This document shows, piece after piece, positions 1-11,971 of a DNA stretch of 64,000 nt. The stretch's first letter is position 1. Each line of letters begins with the position of its first letter. A program made the translations under genes and the position numbers. This stretch comes from Scalesia atractyloides (Eukaryota > Streptophyta > Magnoliopsida > Asterales > Asteraceae): NCBI GenBank assembly GCA_947069175.1, contig CAMTDV010000027.1, forward strand, positions 38,453,369 to 38,517,368. The letters run 5' to 3'. The notes beneath the pieces were generated by a model. The model searched no databases. It worked only from the letters and a program-made list of their open reading frames with translations, and was not told the DNA's origin.

Positions 1-781
1 TAGTGATGTGTCCTTGGTCTAATAATTGATCTCCTGATGATGCCTGCTGACTGATTTTCCTGTCACCCTTCACATTTTCACCCTAGTCATTAACATCAAA
101 ATCCTTAATCCCTACAGACATGTTATCCAACCTAAAACTTATCGTTTTTTTTAAATAGTGGGAATCACCCGCAACGGCGGGCTGGTCTAAACTAAATTTT
201 GTATGATAACGTAGATAAAAAAACATGTCACATGCACTTTTGCAACATCAAAACGTAGAAAAAACAGGTTGTAACAGTGTATTTGGAAATTATAGAAAAG
301 TTACGTCGTAAGTTTCAAAATTATAATTTAAGATCATTTAAAACCACCGTAACATATCCAAAATTATTATAAAAATATATAGTTCTAACAAAAAAGTAAA
401 ATAAGATTTTTTTTTTTTCAAATAGGGTTTTTCTTGTCTCAAATGTAGCTACAAGTTGTATTTTAATAATAACAACAATGCCATTTACATGAAAGAGAAA
501 GATTTAGTAGTATATTGGTGGTTGGTATGTTTACAAATAACGAGTACTCATGGTTAACAGAAAAAGTAAAACAAAAACTAATTTTTGTTTAACGACATGC
601 GAGTTCTTTTTAAGAGATAGACGATACAAAACGCTTGATGTGTGCATGTTATGTATCTAACATGACTCACCTGGATTTCCTCGTTGAGATCTTTGTGTTC
701 TTGAACATGGGCGGCAACGTGTTGAAGGGAATCTTGACCTTCTTCCCCTAATTGTGGTTTCATAGGTTGTTCTTGGCTCAT
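1..781 (-). CDS. 5' end of an unrecognised plant gene, two exons visible
   Basis: Exon 1 is 781-671 and starts at an ATG at 781. It encodes 37 hydrophilic residues beginning MSQEQPMKPQ and ends exactly at a strong donor, CAG|GTGAGT. A second exon, 82-1, follows a TAG acceptor in the same phase and adds about 27 residues (GENVKGDRKIS...). It continues past the left edge. The intron is 83-670. The visible 64 residues are rich in Q, E, K and S, with no signal peptide or membrane segment. I do not recognise the family. The MSQEQP start recalls some seed-maturation/LEA proteins, but the rest does not confirm it. The splice model is inferred from consensus sites and the unbroken frame. Confidence 0.6.
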
Positions 782-847
782 CTTGTTTGTGTTTTGCCTA
801 ATCTACCTACCTTATTGCCTCTAGATTCCAAAACTTTTGGAGATATG

Positions 848-854
848 TATATAT
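848..854 (-). promoter_or_regulatory. possible TATA box of the left-edge gene
   Basis: ATATATA lies about 70 bp upstream of the ATG at 781, a usual TATA-to-start distance for a short plant 5' UTR. The surroundings are AT-rich, so chance is possible. Confidence 0.3.
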
Positions 855-859
855 GTAAA

Positions 860-2565
860 ATGAAATTTTAGGATATATAACAAATTGGATCAAAAAGTGA
901 ATGAAAAAGGGTTGGATAATAACATTTTGCTTGTTTTTGATAACATGACATGTGGTGGGTTCACTAATAATATATATATGCATGACTTGGTCTTCTATTT
1001 TTGGCCAGAAAAGGTTGCATGTTTGCAATGTTATAGGATTTTGTGGTCTACCATGATTTTCTCTCCCACAAAAAAATTATAATTACCTTATCATTCCGCC
1101 CCTCTTTGTCCAAACTATAATTTATCTAATTTTCTTTTATTAGGGGTATTTAACATATCGGTTGCGCGGTATAATAGTTGAATCAATTGTGAAAATCTGC
1201 CGTGATAAAATTTATCTGTTTTCTTGTAGTTTGACCTTTCGAATTGTTACTTAGACTGCATTGGCTTCTTGTTTTGCTTATATAAAATGTGTACCAATTT
1301 TTTTTATTAGGTTAACTTTTTGTTTGGTGTTAGTATGCATGTAATCAAGTAAATGCTTATGTGTTTAAGGCAAAAAGTTAATTAAGCTTTTAAAGTATAA
1401 TTGAAGCATATAATTCGCTAAAAAATGAAGCATTTAATATGATTTTACCTTGGCTAATTAATAATGTTCGTATTGAATTATGGAGTGTAAATTCTTAAGT
1501 AACTTTTTGGTATGAATGAATAAGATAAATAGCATAAAATGAGTTGTTATAATATTCTTTTACAGGCCCACTTATAAGTACCCATAAGTTTACAAAGTAC
1601 AAGTAACATATCGTTGTACGACATATAATAAGCAAAAGTCTCATAGGTTGTTACTACAAATTCATACCGCAAAAGGTTCATAATTGTTTTTCGCTATGGT
1701 GTTTAAAGTGGATTTTAAAGAAACTTGTATATGATTGTGTTAACCGAAAGCTCATTGTGGCATGACGGTTTGAATGGGGTTTGGTTTAACAATAACATGC
1801 TCTAAATTGTATATGTTTCTATAGCAAATAGGATTGTATCTCGAAAAGACGCCATGTCGATTAAGTATCACAAAGGTATGTGCTTGGGTGTAATTCTTTA
1901 TTACTAATGAACTATAATTTAAGTACATGAAAAAAGGGGTTGCACACCATCATCATCACGGTCGAAAAGTTCAATGTTCCTTCGAGGTTCCTTCATTTAG
2001 GTTCAAGATACAATTAAGATTGATTATTCATTTATTTGGAGTGAAGATCAAGATTGTTACTTCTTATTGTCTCTTAATTTTACTCATCAACTTTAGGTTT
2101 AATCTTTCCTTTCAAGTTTTTATTGTGTTCTCTTTCTAAGCGAATTTTGTTTTCTACTCCATGATTATGGAGTAGTCTTTAATTAATGCCGAGATGATAC
2201 CAAGTGAGAGATGACTTTATTTTGCTATCATGTTGAATCTTTGATTTGGTTATGAAATGTTGATGTGAAACTTGGTATAACTTGCATGTGTTTAGTATAA
2301 TGAATAATATTAGGATATACAAGTGAAATAGTGGTTTATAAACTAATGATAACCTTTGTTGTTTGTACCTTGAGATTTGAGAAGATAAGCTTGAAGTTAT
2401 GTTTAGTAATGGTTAATCAAATTCACATGAGTAAATGCACACAAGAGAGCTTTCTAGTTCAATAATAAGTATTGCATTACTTATTATAACGAAAATAATA
2501 TTAGTACAACAATTGTCTATACTTCCTTGTAAAATTATCGTTCCCTATCAAACTCTGGTTACAAC
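860..2565. other. AT-rich intergenic spacer
   Basis: No convincing gene, tRNA or structured repeat was seen on either strand. The short open frames here have no recognisable motifs and are what AT-rich plant DNA gives by chance. Confidence 0.5.
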
Positions 2566-2585
2566 ATATATATATATATATATAT

Positions 2586-2974
2586 GGTAAGAATAATTAC
2601 AGAACACTAATTATTACGATAACAAAAAGAACAATTCTAAATCACTAAATTTTGAGATTTAAAATTCATATTTTTTAAATTATATGTTTCTTACATTCAT
2701 ATGTGTAATATATACATAAAAAAAACAAATATTTTACCTACACATAACCTACATACATGTAGGTAATTTAACCTACACATGATCTACATATGTGTAGGTT
2801 ATATAAAAACTGAAAATTTTTCATATTCTGTTTTGAATTCTAGTGCGAGAAACAATAAATCTTACATTTGTAAAATGTTCATTTACTTTTTAGGTTTTTA
2901 GGATTGAAAAAATGAGTGATTCATTTTGTTCTGCGTGTTCTCGTAATATTTGGTGTTCTGCATAGAACTTTCCC
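2586..2974. mobile_element. inverted-repeat element flanked by (TA)n
   Basis: The two ends are imperfect inverted repeats. The left arm carries GAACACTAATTATTACGA. The reverse complement of the right arm carries GAACACCAAATATTACGA. A second matching block, AGAACAA, follows in each arm. Both ends abut TA microsatellites (2566-2585 and 2975-3001), so the insertion apparently targeted a TA array. There is no coding capacity, as expected for a MITE. Confidence 0.6.
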
Positions 2975-3889
2975 ATATATATATATATATATATATATAT
3001 TAGTGTGAGGTTCATGTCACACCCCAAAACCGATGGCGTAAACATCAGGGCAGGACGAAAGAGATTGCTCGAGACTTCATAACGTTAAAATGTGACAATT
3101 ATTTATATAACAAAATTTCATTTCATTGAAATAACAAGTACAAAGTACAAATTTCAGGTTACTACATCATGGATAACAAATTTCAAATACAACAACTTTA
3201 ATGTTACAATTCTAGGCGTGTATCTAAGTCTCCTATTCGTTTCAATCCGTAGTTATCATCAACCTCACCATGCAATACATGTTAAAGTATAGTTCAATAC
3301 ACAAGGTATTGGCGAGTATACAAGTTTGAATAATAGTATAGTATAAACATTTAAAAAAAATCTTCATGCGTACTTATCTATTCTTGAGGCTAACATACAT
3401 TAAATTATCATGCATAAGTATCCTAGTCAACCCAAAGTTTACCGCTAGCGTAATCTTATCGTTGCAACGATGAGACCGTAATGAATGAATGACTTAACAT
3501 GACCTCACAAATACAGGTGGTGCGTTACTCCTATAGCACTATACATGTTAAGGGAGGCTTGATCAAAGTTAATGACTGAGCATAAGCATATGTGATTTCA
3601 AGTTTAGCATAAGAGCATGTATAAAGATTGTTCGTGCATTGAGTATAAGCATGTCTGTGAAATTTTGCATAATGTACATGTATTGCACCCAAATGTGATA
3701 AAGCGTAAAATGGGATGAAGTATTCTCACAATTTTGCAAGCTTCTTAAGCAAGTTCGTGGATGGACGAGTGATCAGGTGATGCAACACGAAGTTATCCTA
3801 CACGGGGTAATCAGGAGAACATGAGTAAACTAAGTGGAATGATTTGTCCGAATTATGAGGCAGAAAGTACGGAATGAAAACGGGAATAA

Positions 3890-4015
3890 TACCACTCCGT
3901 ACGAAGTGGTCTGGCCTCCTCGTGCGAGCTGACTCGCAACTCATACGAGTTGACTGTTACCTTGTACGAGTTGACTTGCACCTCATACGAGTTGGTTGTT
4001 CACCTCGTGCGAGGT
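3890..4015. repeat. six short near-palindromes, CACCTCGTACGAGGTG type
   Basis: Six copies of a 12-16 bp near-palindrome lie about 20 bp apart, with centres CGTACG, CGTGCG, CATACG and TGTACG. A related cluster of five lies at 4727-4825 in the same LTR. Confidence 0.75.
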
Positions 4016-4726
4016 GACAGTTTTGGAATGTGTTAACCTGTTTTGTACCCATTTCAGCACTGATCTTTGCGAACGGAGTTCGTGATAACGAGGCAGGATG
4101 ATCCGAGTCATAACATTAGATCAGATTGTATTAATATTATGTCCGGATCAGTTGTAAGTAAAATACAATACAGTTCATCGAATTCTTCAATTATATCATA
4201 GAAGTCAAGCATGGGGGTGCAAACACATTCATTATATGATTCACCAAAGCACAAGGTTTGTAAACCCGGTTAGTCATAAATAATAAAATGTAAGTCAACT
4301 AAAACGTTAAGAGCCGAATGAGCAAGCTAGGTGCATGCATACCCAACATAATGGGGTTTGGGGAAGTGTCATAGCTTTGTCACTCTAAATGAAGGCTGGA
4401 TTGGTTTTAGGAAAGAAATACAGGTACAAGCAGTGGTGGAACTTAATTCGGAAAGCCTAGACTCCCAACGTTCTCACATTAGCCAAACTTAGTCTCTTGG
4501 ACTTAGTTAGTTCACTGGCTTGCACAAGAGAAAGAAAATAGAAACAAAGTAGAAGAAAAGTTATGAAAGTACTTTTATAAAAGTTTGAGGTATAGGGAGC
4601 TATAAGACTCACTTAGAAACTGATTGGAATCTGCCTACTTCTTGCAATTTCGAGTGGGAGTTAGTGAGATCTCGGAAGGCTGACTCCATGGGTGAAGGGT
4701 TGTATTTATAGGAAAAACAGGCCACT

Positions 4727-4825
4727 TCGTGCGTGTTGGAGTCACCTCGTACGAGTTGGGCATTACCTCGTACGAGGTGGCCCACTTCGTACGGAGCGGC
4801 TATGCCTCGTGTGAGGTTGACTGTT
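4727..4825. repeat. second cluster of CTCGTACGAG-like palindromes
   Basis: There are five copies at about 20-bp spacing. One contains the perfect 12-bp palindrome CCTCGTACGAGG. It is the partner of the cluster at 3890-4015. Confidence 0.75.
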
Positions 4826-5137
4826 TGGAGTTGTTTTTGTACGATTTGCTGGTCTTTAAAGCATGTATGAATGATGTATGAGTATAGTAGTGCATAAAAG
4901 TTGAGTATTCGAGCATTTAAGTATGAGTTTCTCGCATGTAATCACGTATTAAGAATTGAAAAATGTAATTCATGCATGTGACAGGCATAAGTATAAAATG
5001 AGTTTCTATTATGATCATAATCTTGGAGTACAAGAGTGGAAAATGAATGGTAAAAATATGGTACAAGTTTTCCAATATGGAAATATGAATACATTTTCTA
5101 ATAAGGAAAGTTTGCGAATACGGAGCGTTACAATTCA

Positions 5138-5570
5138 AATGAGAAGAATTTTTTTGTAAGAATATAAAAGAAAAAATTTCAATCAATAAGAATCCTTAAT
5201 TTTACTTCAATTAATTTTTGTATTTAATATTAGTGTAAGGGTATATTGGTAAACTTAGATACATCATTAATTGTTGTCTTCCTTTTTAATAGCTAACTAT
5301 AATTTAAAGCGTATGATGAATTAAGAATTGTGTAGAATAAATTACGAGCTGTGTAGGATAAATTTCAATATGTGTAGAATACATTTCAAAATTTGTAGGT
5401 TAATTTTTGATGTGTGTAGGGAAAATTTTTGTGTTGAGTTTGATAGTCTTTATGACTAATTAATTAGTTAAAGATAATAATAAATGAGATGAGAGAAAAA
5501 ATATTTAATTTTTACAACTGTACCTTTTGTTCTTGTTTTTCTCAATTTAATTTTCTTCTCAATTGAACCT

Positions 5571-5572
<2 letters not shown>
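5138..5572. other. AT-rich spacer
   Basis: No gene was seen. There are several short repeats of a GTGTAGRATAAAT-like phrase around 5320-5430, too degenerate to name. Confidence 0.35.

Positions 5573-5614
<42 letters not shown>
5573..5614. repeat. (AT)n microsatellite
   Basis: About 21 uninterrupted AT units, directly abutting the left end of the foldback element that follows. Confidence 0.95.
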
Positions 5615-5617
<3 letters not shown>

Positions 5618-6306
5618 CAAATGTCATAAAAAACCAACGTACTTTCTGGTTTTCTCATAAAAGTCCTTCCACTATTTTTTAACTTTAAAAACAACATACT
5701 TTCTTTTTTTGTCTCATAAACCATTTTTTATACACAAATACAACATATTTTCTACTCTTATATCATACACGTCCCTTAAAATGTTAAACTTTAAAAAAAA
5801 GATCTCTTCATTATAATCGGATGACACCAAGAAAACATTATTTAACAAATTATGTTATACTTTTAATGATTTTAAATTTATACATACCATTTTATATGTT
5901 TGTTATTTTATTTTATTTTGAGTTATGTCATTCACACTCATGAATTTTATTATATTGTTTTCTGAATAATTTTGTTGTTATCAATTTATTGAATTTAAAA
6001 TGTAAAAGAAAATAATATAAAATTAATTCTTTTCTAACATTAAACATACTTTGGTTTACCATATATCCAATTTAAAACATTAATTATTCTAAATTCTTTT
6101 CTAACATGATTTTAATAAGTAAAAAAATAACAATTCATAATTTTGTTCAAATTTAACATTTGGGGGGACTTTTATATGCAAAAAGTTGTTTAGAGACTTT
6201 TATGAGACAAAAAGCATAGTATGTTGGTTTTTAATGTGCAAAATAAAGTGGAAGGACTTTTATGAGAAAAAAACATAAAGTATATTGGTTTTTTATGGTA
6301 TTTCTC
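5615..6306. mobile_element. foldback MITE with about 65-bp inverted arms
   Basis: The left arm has CATAAAAAACCAACGTACTT, then CTCATAAAAGTCCTTCCACT. The reverse complement of the right arm has CATAAAAAACCAATATACTT, then CTCATAAAAGTCCTTCCACT. Inside, a second inverted block repeats the phrase about ACATACTTT and (TCTCATAAA). The element is AT-rich with no coding. A long TA array bounds it on the left and a short one on the right (6307-6314). Confidence 0.65.
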
Positions 6307-6554
6307 ATATATATACACGCTGTGTTCGAGATTCAGTATCAACATGTGAAATTTGGTTTATAACATGTGATTTCCCTTTTTCTTTTACACATGCGATTTT
6401 CATGTTTTTTAAAACATGTGATTTTCATTTTTTGGTAACATGGCGTGCGATTTTGCCATCGTGTACGCAGCGTACGTTAAAGTATATTGTACGGTATACA
6501 TTTTCTCTTTCTCTCTCTCTCTCTCTATATATATATATAATATATATATATATA

Positions 6555-6916
6555 GGGATGGGTTAAAATGAGAACCATCTTGAGTTGTGAGAGCTAGGTC
6601 ATCCAAAAGGTTTATCCGAATTTTTATTTTCTCAAAATTCATAAAAAATCACTTGTTTCTAAAAAAATTGCGGCATACGAACATTTACATGAGGTGTAAA
6701 AAAATATTTATCTTCGTACAAAATTTACATCAGCGCGTAAAAAAAAACTTGCATCAGTCAAAACTATCAACTCGACAACTTTTTTTACTTTTCTTATAGA
6801 TGTGCTTATAATATTTTCCTCTACGTTTGTGGAAAAAAAATTTGGCACAACTTGCACGGGAAGAAAAAGTTCTCACGGTTCTCACAACTCGTGGTGGTTT
6901 TCATTTGAACCGAGCC

Positions 6917-6918
<2 letters not shown>
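6555..6918. mobile_element. inverted-repeat element between two (TA)n arrays
   Basis: The left end reads GGGTTAAAATGAGAACCATC, then GAGTTGTGAGA. The reverse complement of the right end reads CGGTTCAAATGAAAACCACC, then GAGTTGTGAGA. Flanks are a CT tract and TA array (6505-6554) and a 59-bp TA array (6919-6977). Non-coding. Confidence 0.65.

Positions 6919-6977
<59 letters not shown>
6919..6977. repeat. (AT)n microsatellite, 59 bp
   Basis: Uninterrupted AT dinucleotides shared as the boundary between two different inverted-repeat elements. Confidence 0.95.
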
Positions 6978-6980
<3 letters not shown>

Positions 6981-7107
6981 GGTTAGGATCGTGTGAGAAA
7001 CACTAGGCTAATTAAGAAACTTAAGAAAGATTCTAGACCACACATTTTTTCTAACTGTATGGTCCTGAATGGTTCTCAAGTTTCCTAAATAGGGTGGATT
7101 TCTCTTA
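6978..7107. mobile_element. small inverted-repeat element beside (TA)n
   Basis: The arms share AGAAACTTAAGAA...GACCACACA (left) and the reverse-complement match AGGAAACTTGAGAA...GACCATACA (right). It lies between the 59-bp TA array and a short TATATATA at 7108-7117. Its outer GGGTTAGGATC phrase recurs inverted at the right end of the 33-kb element. Confidence 0.5.
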
Positions 7108-7293
7108 CATATATATAGGAGAAGGATCCGTTAGTAACCACCATTTGTTACGAGGACGCGAGAATCAATGTCAACACAACAAAAATATATAAAAAATAAA
7201 AAACACAATTTTTTTAAATATATTTTTTTAAAAATCGCTATATTTCGTCACAAAAAAACCAAAAAAAAAAATTCGAGTAACAATTATCCATGC

Positions 7294-8204
7294 CAGAGGC
7301 GGATCTAATGTAGGGCAGGGGTTGCCTAGGATATCCCTCAACTTTCTTGACGAAATGTAAAAAGAATCTTTGTTTTTCGGTTTTATGTATTTGGATACCT
7401 CTGGGCAAATATTATGATACCTCTAAATATAAGATAGAAGAAAAATATGAAATATTTTTTGAGAAAAAATGAGATCTCCGGCGTTGCAGAGCTAGACCTT
7501 TGTGTTTTAAAACAAAAGATATTCTTATTATTTAGATTTATTTTATTCATTGAAATATGGAAAGCTGTAACCCACGTGGCTAGTAGCCTATCTTTCTTTT
7601 CTATTATTATTTACAATTACAATTGCACTGGTAAAAACTAAATTCATTTGTTTATAACTAATGTCATTCTAAGAATACTTCTAATGAATGTGATTCTAAG
7701 AAGTTAGCTTAAAGTTATTATTCAATTACTTAGTTGTATAGTATCATTATTCAATTACTTGTATAGTATTTAAGAAACTTAATATATAGTAGTTTATTAA
7801 TTTTTTTTATATAGAGCTCAAACAAATCTTTAATATGAATTATCTATTTTTTAAACTATGTAAATGTCATATAACATTTTTCGTGATATAAAAATGCTTT
7901 ATTGTCAAGATTATTTAGTATTAAAAAGTCGCATACACTTCAAGAAATATACTATATTAAAGTTTGTGATAAATTATTAGTACATATTAGAAGATACAAA
8001 AAGTTATGTTAGGACCCGACTCGAACTGAGCCAAAATCTTTTATGTTCGCTTGTATGAAACTGAAGCATCTAAATAGTGACTTCTTACAAATAAAACTAT
8101 ATATCCGCCACTTATTGTACGGTAAAATATTTGATCCGTTTTATGCATGTACGATAAAAAAAATTTTAGGATACCCCTGAATTTTTCTTTTAGATCCGTC
8201 ACTG
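7294..8204. mobile_element. non-autonomous hAT element, 911 bp
   Basis: The ends are short inverted repeats: CAGAGGCGGATCTAA at the left and CAGTGACGGATCTAA as the reverse complement of the right end. An exact 8-bp duplication, ATCCATGC, flanks them at 7286-7293 and 8205-8212. TIRs starting with CA and an 8-bp duplication are hAT signatures. No transposase coding is visible inside. Confidence 0.8.
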
Positions 8205-8420
8205 ATCCATGCACATGTGCATATGTATCATTTCTTTGACAAATTTCGTAATACATTACCAATATTAGACAATTGCACTTTCATTTACACTTCCCATAAT
8301 ACACTACTTTGTACATTAACAATATTAGAAATGCACATGTGCATTTATATGTATGAACATGATACAACGTGTTTTGGTATACTACTTTGAATACACTTTC
8401 CGTTTCATCTATCATATCAT

Positions 8421-8500
8421 CCATAATACACTACCATTACCTCTCACCATCCATAATACAATACCATTACCTTCTATCATCCATAATACAATACCATTAC
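8421..8500. repeat. 30-bp tandem repeat, 2.7 copies
   Basis: The unit begins CCATAATACAMTACCATTAC at 8421, 8451 and 8481. The last copy is cut by the LTR that starts at 8501, so the gypsy element inserted into this minisatellite. Confidence 0.8.
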
Positions 8501-11500
8501 TGTCACACCCCGGATTTCCAACCAAATCCAAACACCGGTGGGCCCGGGTGGGGAATACCATGACGTAAGTTGATATCATCATAGTCAATTAAACACAGCA
8601 CAATGGAAGTCTTGGATTTAAATTACTATTACAAACCAAATGTTCAAAATACCAAAATAATATACAGACGGATCGTAATAGAAGATCCACAGGCGGATCA
8701 TAAACTGTACAAAAGAAAGAATGTAAAACAGACTTTGGGCAGATCTAGGATTTGCAAGATCTTCTTCTCACTACCGAGCACTTTCAGCCTATTTTCATAT
8801 TGTACCTGCAAGCTTAGTCTTTTGAAAATACGTCAGCTTTCGCTGGTAAATACACCTAACTGACTCATTTTGAAAACATTTAAAATATGTTTTAAGTGCG
8901 TATCAGCACAAAATCTTTTATAGCTTGGGAAAGTTGACGTTGTAACCTTGCTAACAGATTCACATGTTTGTCCATACATACAGGGCCCAGTGCGAAAACT
9001 GAGACATGATTAACTACACACCACTTACGAACTCGCGAAGGAGTTATCCCCAACGACATGGGTAGTTGCATTTGAGCGTCTGTCGGGTGTATGCCTACAC
9101 CCCACGCTAAGGTCGTGGCTATTATCTAATGTAATGAGCCGAGGATATCCAGGACACGGTAGTTAACCCCCGATGTTTAAGTTATCAAACAAAACTGATT
9201 AAAACAGAATATGCAGATTTACTAGCCACAATCCGGCATTCGATTGATCCCATTTCCGACCAAGCGGTAATAGTTTACTGTAACCCAAGCCCGTATAGGG
9301 GAAATAAGTCGAGAGTATTTACCTGAGCTAGTCTTCGTTTAAACGCAAGATTTATTAACTCAGTCGTACACAAAAGCACTAAGTGCAGATAGCATTTACC
9401 GGAATGTCTCTAGTCTGGATTATGGCATAAGCTAACCAATTAAATACTACCGGTCTTTCTTAAGTCATAGACTTAGACCGACTAACGTACATGATCAAAA
9501 CATATAACGCTAGATTAAACGATGATTGGATAGAATGTAGTTTAATCCCAACAAGTACTTTGACTTGTGTAATATGGATAAACTATAAACCTTCTGGATT
9601 TTGAGACTTAAATGACAAGGTTAGACCCGTTTCGGTTAATTTCCATAAACTAGTTACATATACTTAACCGTACGTATATCAGCGATATCGTGTAACCGGA
9701 CAAGTCATGGAAAAGTTTGATATGCCACTATTTTTAAAAATAAGTTGTAATATAAGATATTAACTTATATGCCCGTTAAGGTTTTAAAATGAAACTATGC
9801 CTCATATGGGCATTTTGGTAGTTTCATACCTTATAAAAGGAACTTGAATATAATTTAATGTTATAACCATAAGTATTACGGAAAAATAACTTACTTATGA
9901 TATAATATCAGTAGGATATTAATCATATGTGTAATTTGTCTTGTATGACCAAACTATGCACCGAAGGGGTATTTTGGTCATTTTACACATAGTTTATAAA
10001 TTAATTGGGATTCTGAGTTTATGTCATGTACCTACTATAAAAATATTTAAAAAAAGCTTTAAAATCCGTAGGTAACAAGTCTTGGTTGGTAAATATGGTT
10101 TAAAACCATTCTATGCGCCAAAACGACGCTTATGTCGTAAAATGACGATTTGTGTGATGTTTAAAGAAAACTGATATTAAGGTCGGGTTAACATGTCTTA
10201 GATATGTTATTTAATATAATATATCAGTAGGTAAAAGATTTACTTTAAAAAGATATGATTAAAACCGTTTTATAAGCCATAAGGTCCTTATCGTCATTTA
10301 TCGACATAATACAAGGACTTGTTCATAAACTCAGTTTATAATCTAGTTTGACATCCCAAATAATCTTACTTATAATATTATATCAATAGGAAACTCATTT
10401 TCAAGTTCATTATCATTTAAACCTCTTTTTATGCAAAAATGACATTTTAGTCAAAATGGCATAATTATGGAACTTGTGCATAAACTCAGATTCTGATTAT
10501 GATCATGTAATATAACCTCAGAGGGTTATGCTACATTATATTACGATCATAATGCAACTTTAGATCAGTAGCTAAGTAATCTATATCGGGTCAGAATTGA
10601 AAGTTAAAGCAGAAGTCAAACTTCGCGACTTTCGGTTGCGAACCGACCCTAGAACTGAAATTGACGAGCCGAACATGTTCTTACATGTTCTAATATTTAC
10701 TACCAACTTGTTTAAGTGTCAAAGCAGGTTTCATAACATATATAAGATCAAATTATAACATTTCTGAAAAATGGCCTGTTTGACTTTTTAATATAATAAC
10801 TTTGACCCGTTAATTAGTCTAGCAAACGTGATCTTCAGGAGGTGCCCTTTATAGGGACAAACACCAACTTTATTACGATCACTTAGCCATGTTCGTTATG
10901 AACAATGGCTGGACCATAATGGTCTTAACCGAAAGTCAAGGCGTTTTCCGTAAAACGCGACTTTTGGCTATAAAAGCCTATAAACGAAAATGCAATAGGA
11001 AGGAACACTTACAAGTGGTTCCTAGGATGCAATAGAACTAAGTTGGATGCTCCTTTCAGTTAGGAACTTCCAGATGAGGGAGATAGAGTTGTGAATGAGA
11101 AATGTGTAAGTTCAAATGGTGAACCTTGACACCTATTTATAGTTGGAGAGCTTTAAGGAGGTGATGCCAGGTGTTAAGGGGTGTAAGAGGAAGCTTACAA
11201 GTGTCCTAAAACGTGACATAGCAGTTTAGAAGACCATGGTTTCGAATCAAATGGTTTTTGTCAATTTGTGTGGAGGCCAAGCAAATTTTCTGCAGACACA
11301 GGCCTCTCGCGCCCGAGAGAGGCACAAGCCTTGCCCCTCGCGCCCCGTGAGCGCGCCGTGTCAGTTTTCAAAGTTTGACACTTTTAGCCCCTCAACTTAT
11401 AAAATCTTCTAAAACATCTTTTTAGCATATTTGGCCCTCCGTAACCAATATTTGGCATACCCGGGAGTATGCCCGGACATTGTCGAGCTCTCGGTTCGTT

Positions 11501-11932
11501 AAAAGGTCACTCAGAGGTATAAGTTAACATGTTGACACTTTTAACCCCTCCATTATCCAACTTTCACATATTTACAGATTTAATCCCTCTCGTCCAATAA
11601 ATGGAACATATGAGAGTTAGGACTTCGTAAATGGTCATTCAGAGGCTCACTTAAGCATGTTGACATATCAGTCACTCAGAGGTTAGGCATGTTAACATAT
11701 CAGTCACTCAGAGGTCAAGTTTAAGAATGTTGACATATCAGTCACTCAGAGGCCAAGTTTAGCATGTTGACATATCAGTCACTCAGAGGCTAGGCATGTT
11801 GACATATCAGTCACTCAGAGGTTATTGTTTTAGCATGTTGACACCTTTAGTCCTTAGTAGTCTTTAATAGACTAAATTAAAAATACAACACGTGTCACTA
11901 TACTATTGGACACGATTTTACGAGGTGTTACA
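8501..11932 (-). mobile_element. 3' LTR of the minus-strand gypsy copy, 3432 bp
   Basis: Read on the minus strand it starts TGTAACACCTCG at 11932 and ends GGGGTGTGACA at 8501. A polypurine tract abuts its 5' side. The plus copy's 5' LTR has the same length once its nested insertion is removed. A TATA box (TATAAATA on the minus strand, 11141-11134) and a cluster of CAGTCACTCAGAGG-type repeats near its start mark the promoter side. LTRs of this size are typical of Tekay/Del-like chromoviruses. Confidence 0.9.
11640..11860 (-). repeat. LTR minisatellite near the LTR start
   Basis: About six copies of a phrase containing GTTGACATATCAGTCACTC and AGAGG, with spacers of 5-20 bp. Each LTR copy of the family in this window has it, with different spacers and copy numbers. 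Confidence 0.85.
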
Positions 11933-11942
11933 TCCTCACCCC
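11933..11942 (-). other. polypurine tract of the minus gypsy copy
   Basis: GGGGTGAGGA on the minus strand immediately precedes the LTR start TGTAACACC. This is the expected position of the plus-strand primer. Confidence 0.8.
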
Positions 11943-11971
11943 ATTAAAAGAAATCTCATCCTCGAGATTTT

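Larger units (their letters stand above)
3015..5132 (-). mobile_element. solo LTR (Ty3/gypsy type), 2.1 kb
   Basis: It starts TGTCACACCCC and ends GAGCGTTACA, so it has TG...CA ends. In minus orientation it reads TGTAACGC...GGGGTGTGACA, the same terminal style as the long gypsy LTRs elsewhere in the window. Flanking 5-mers are GTTCA (left) and ATTCA (right), a target duplication with one mismatch. No internal coding region, primer-binding site or partner LTR is attached, so it is a solo LTR. It carries two clusters of CTCGTACGAG-like palindromes. Confidence 0.7.

Noticed and set aside
1939..1960. Run of CATCATCATCAC giving a His tag-like peptide
   Set aside because: Short chance trinucleotide repeat in AT-rich non-coding DNA; no vector context.
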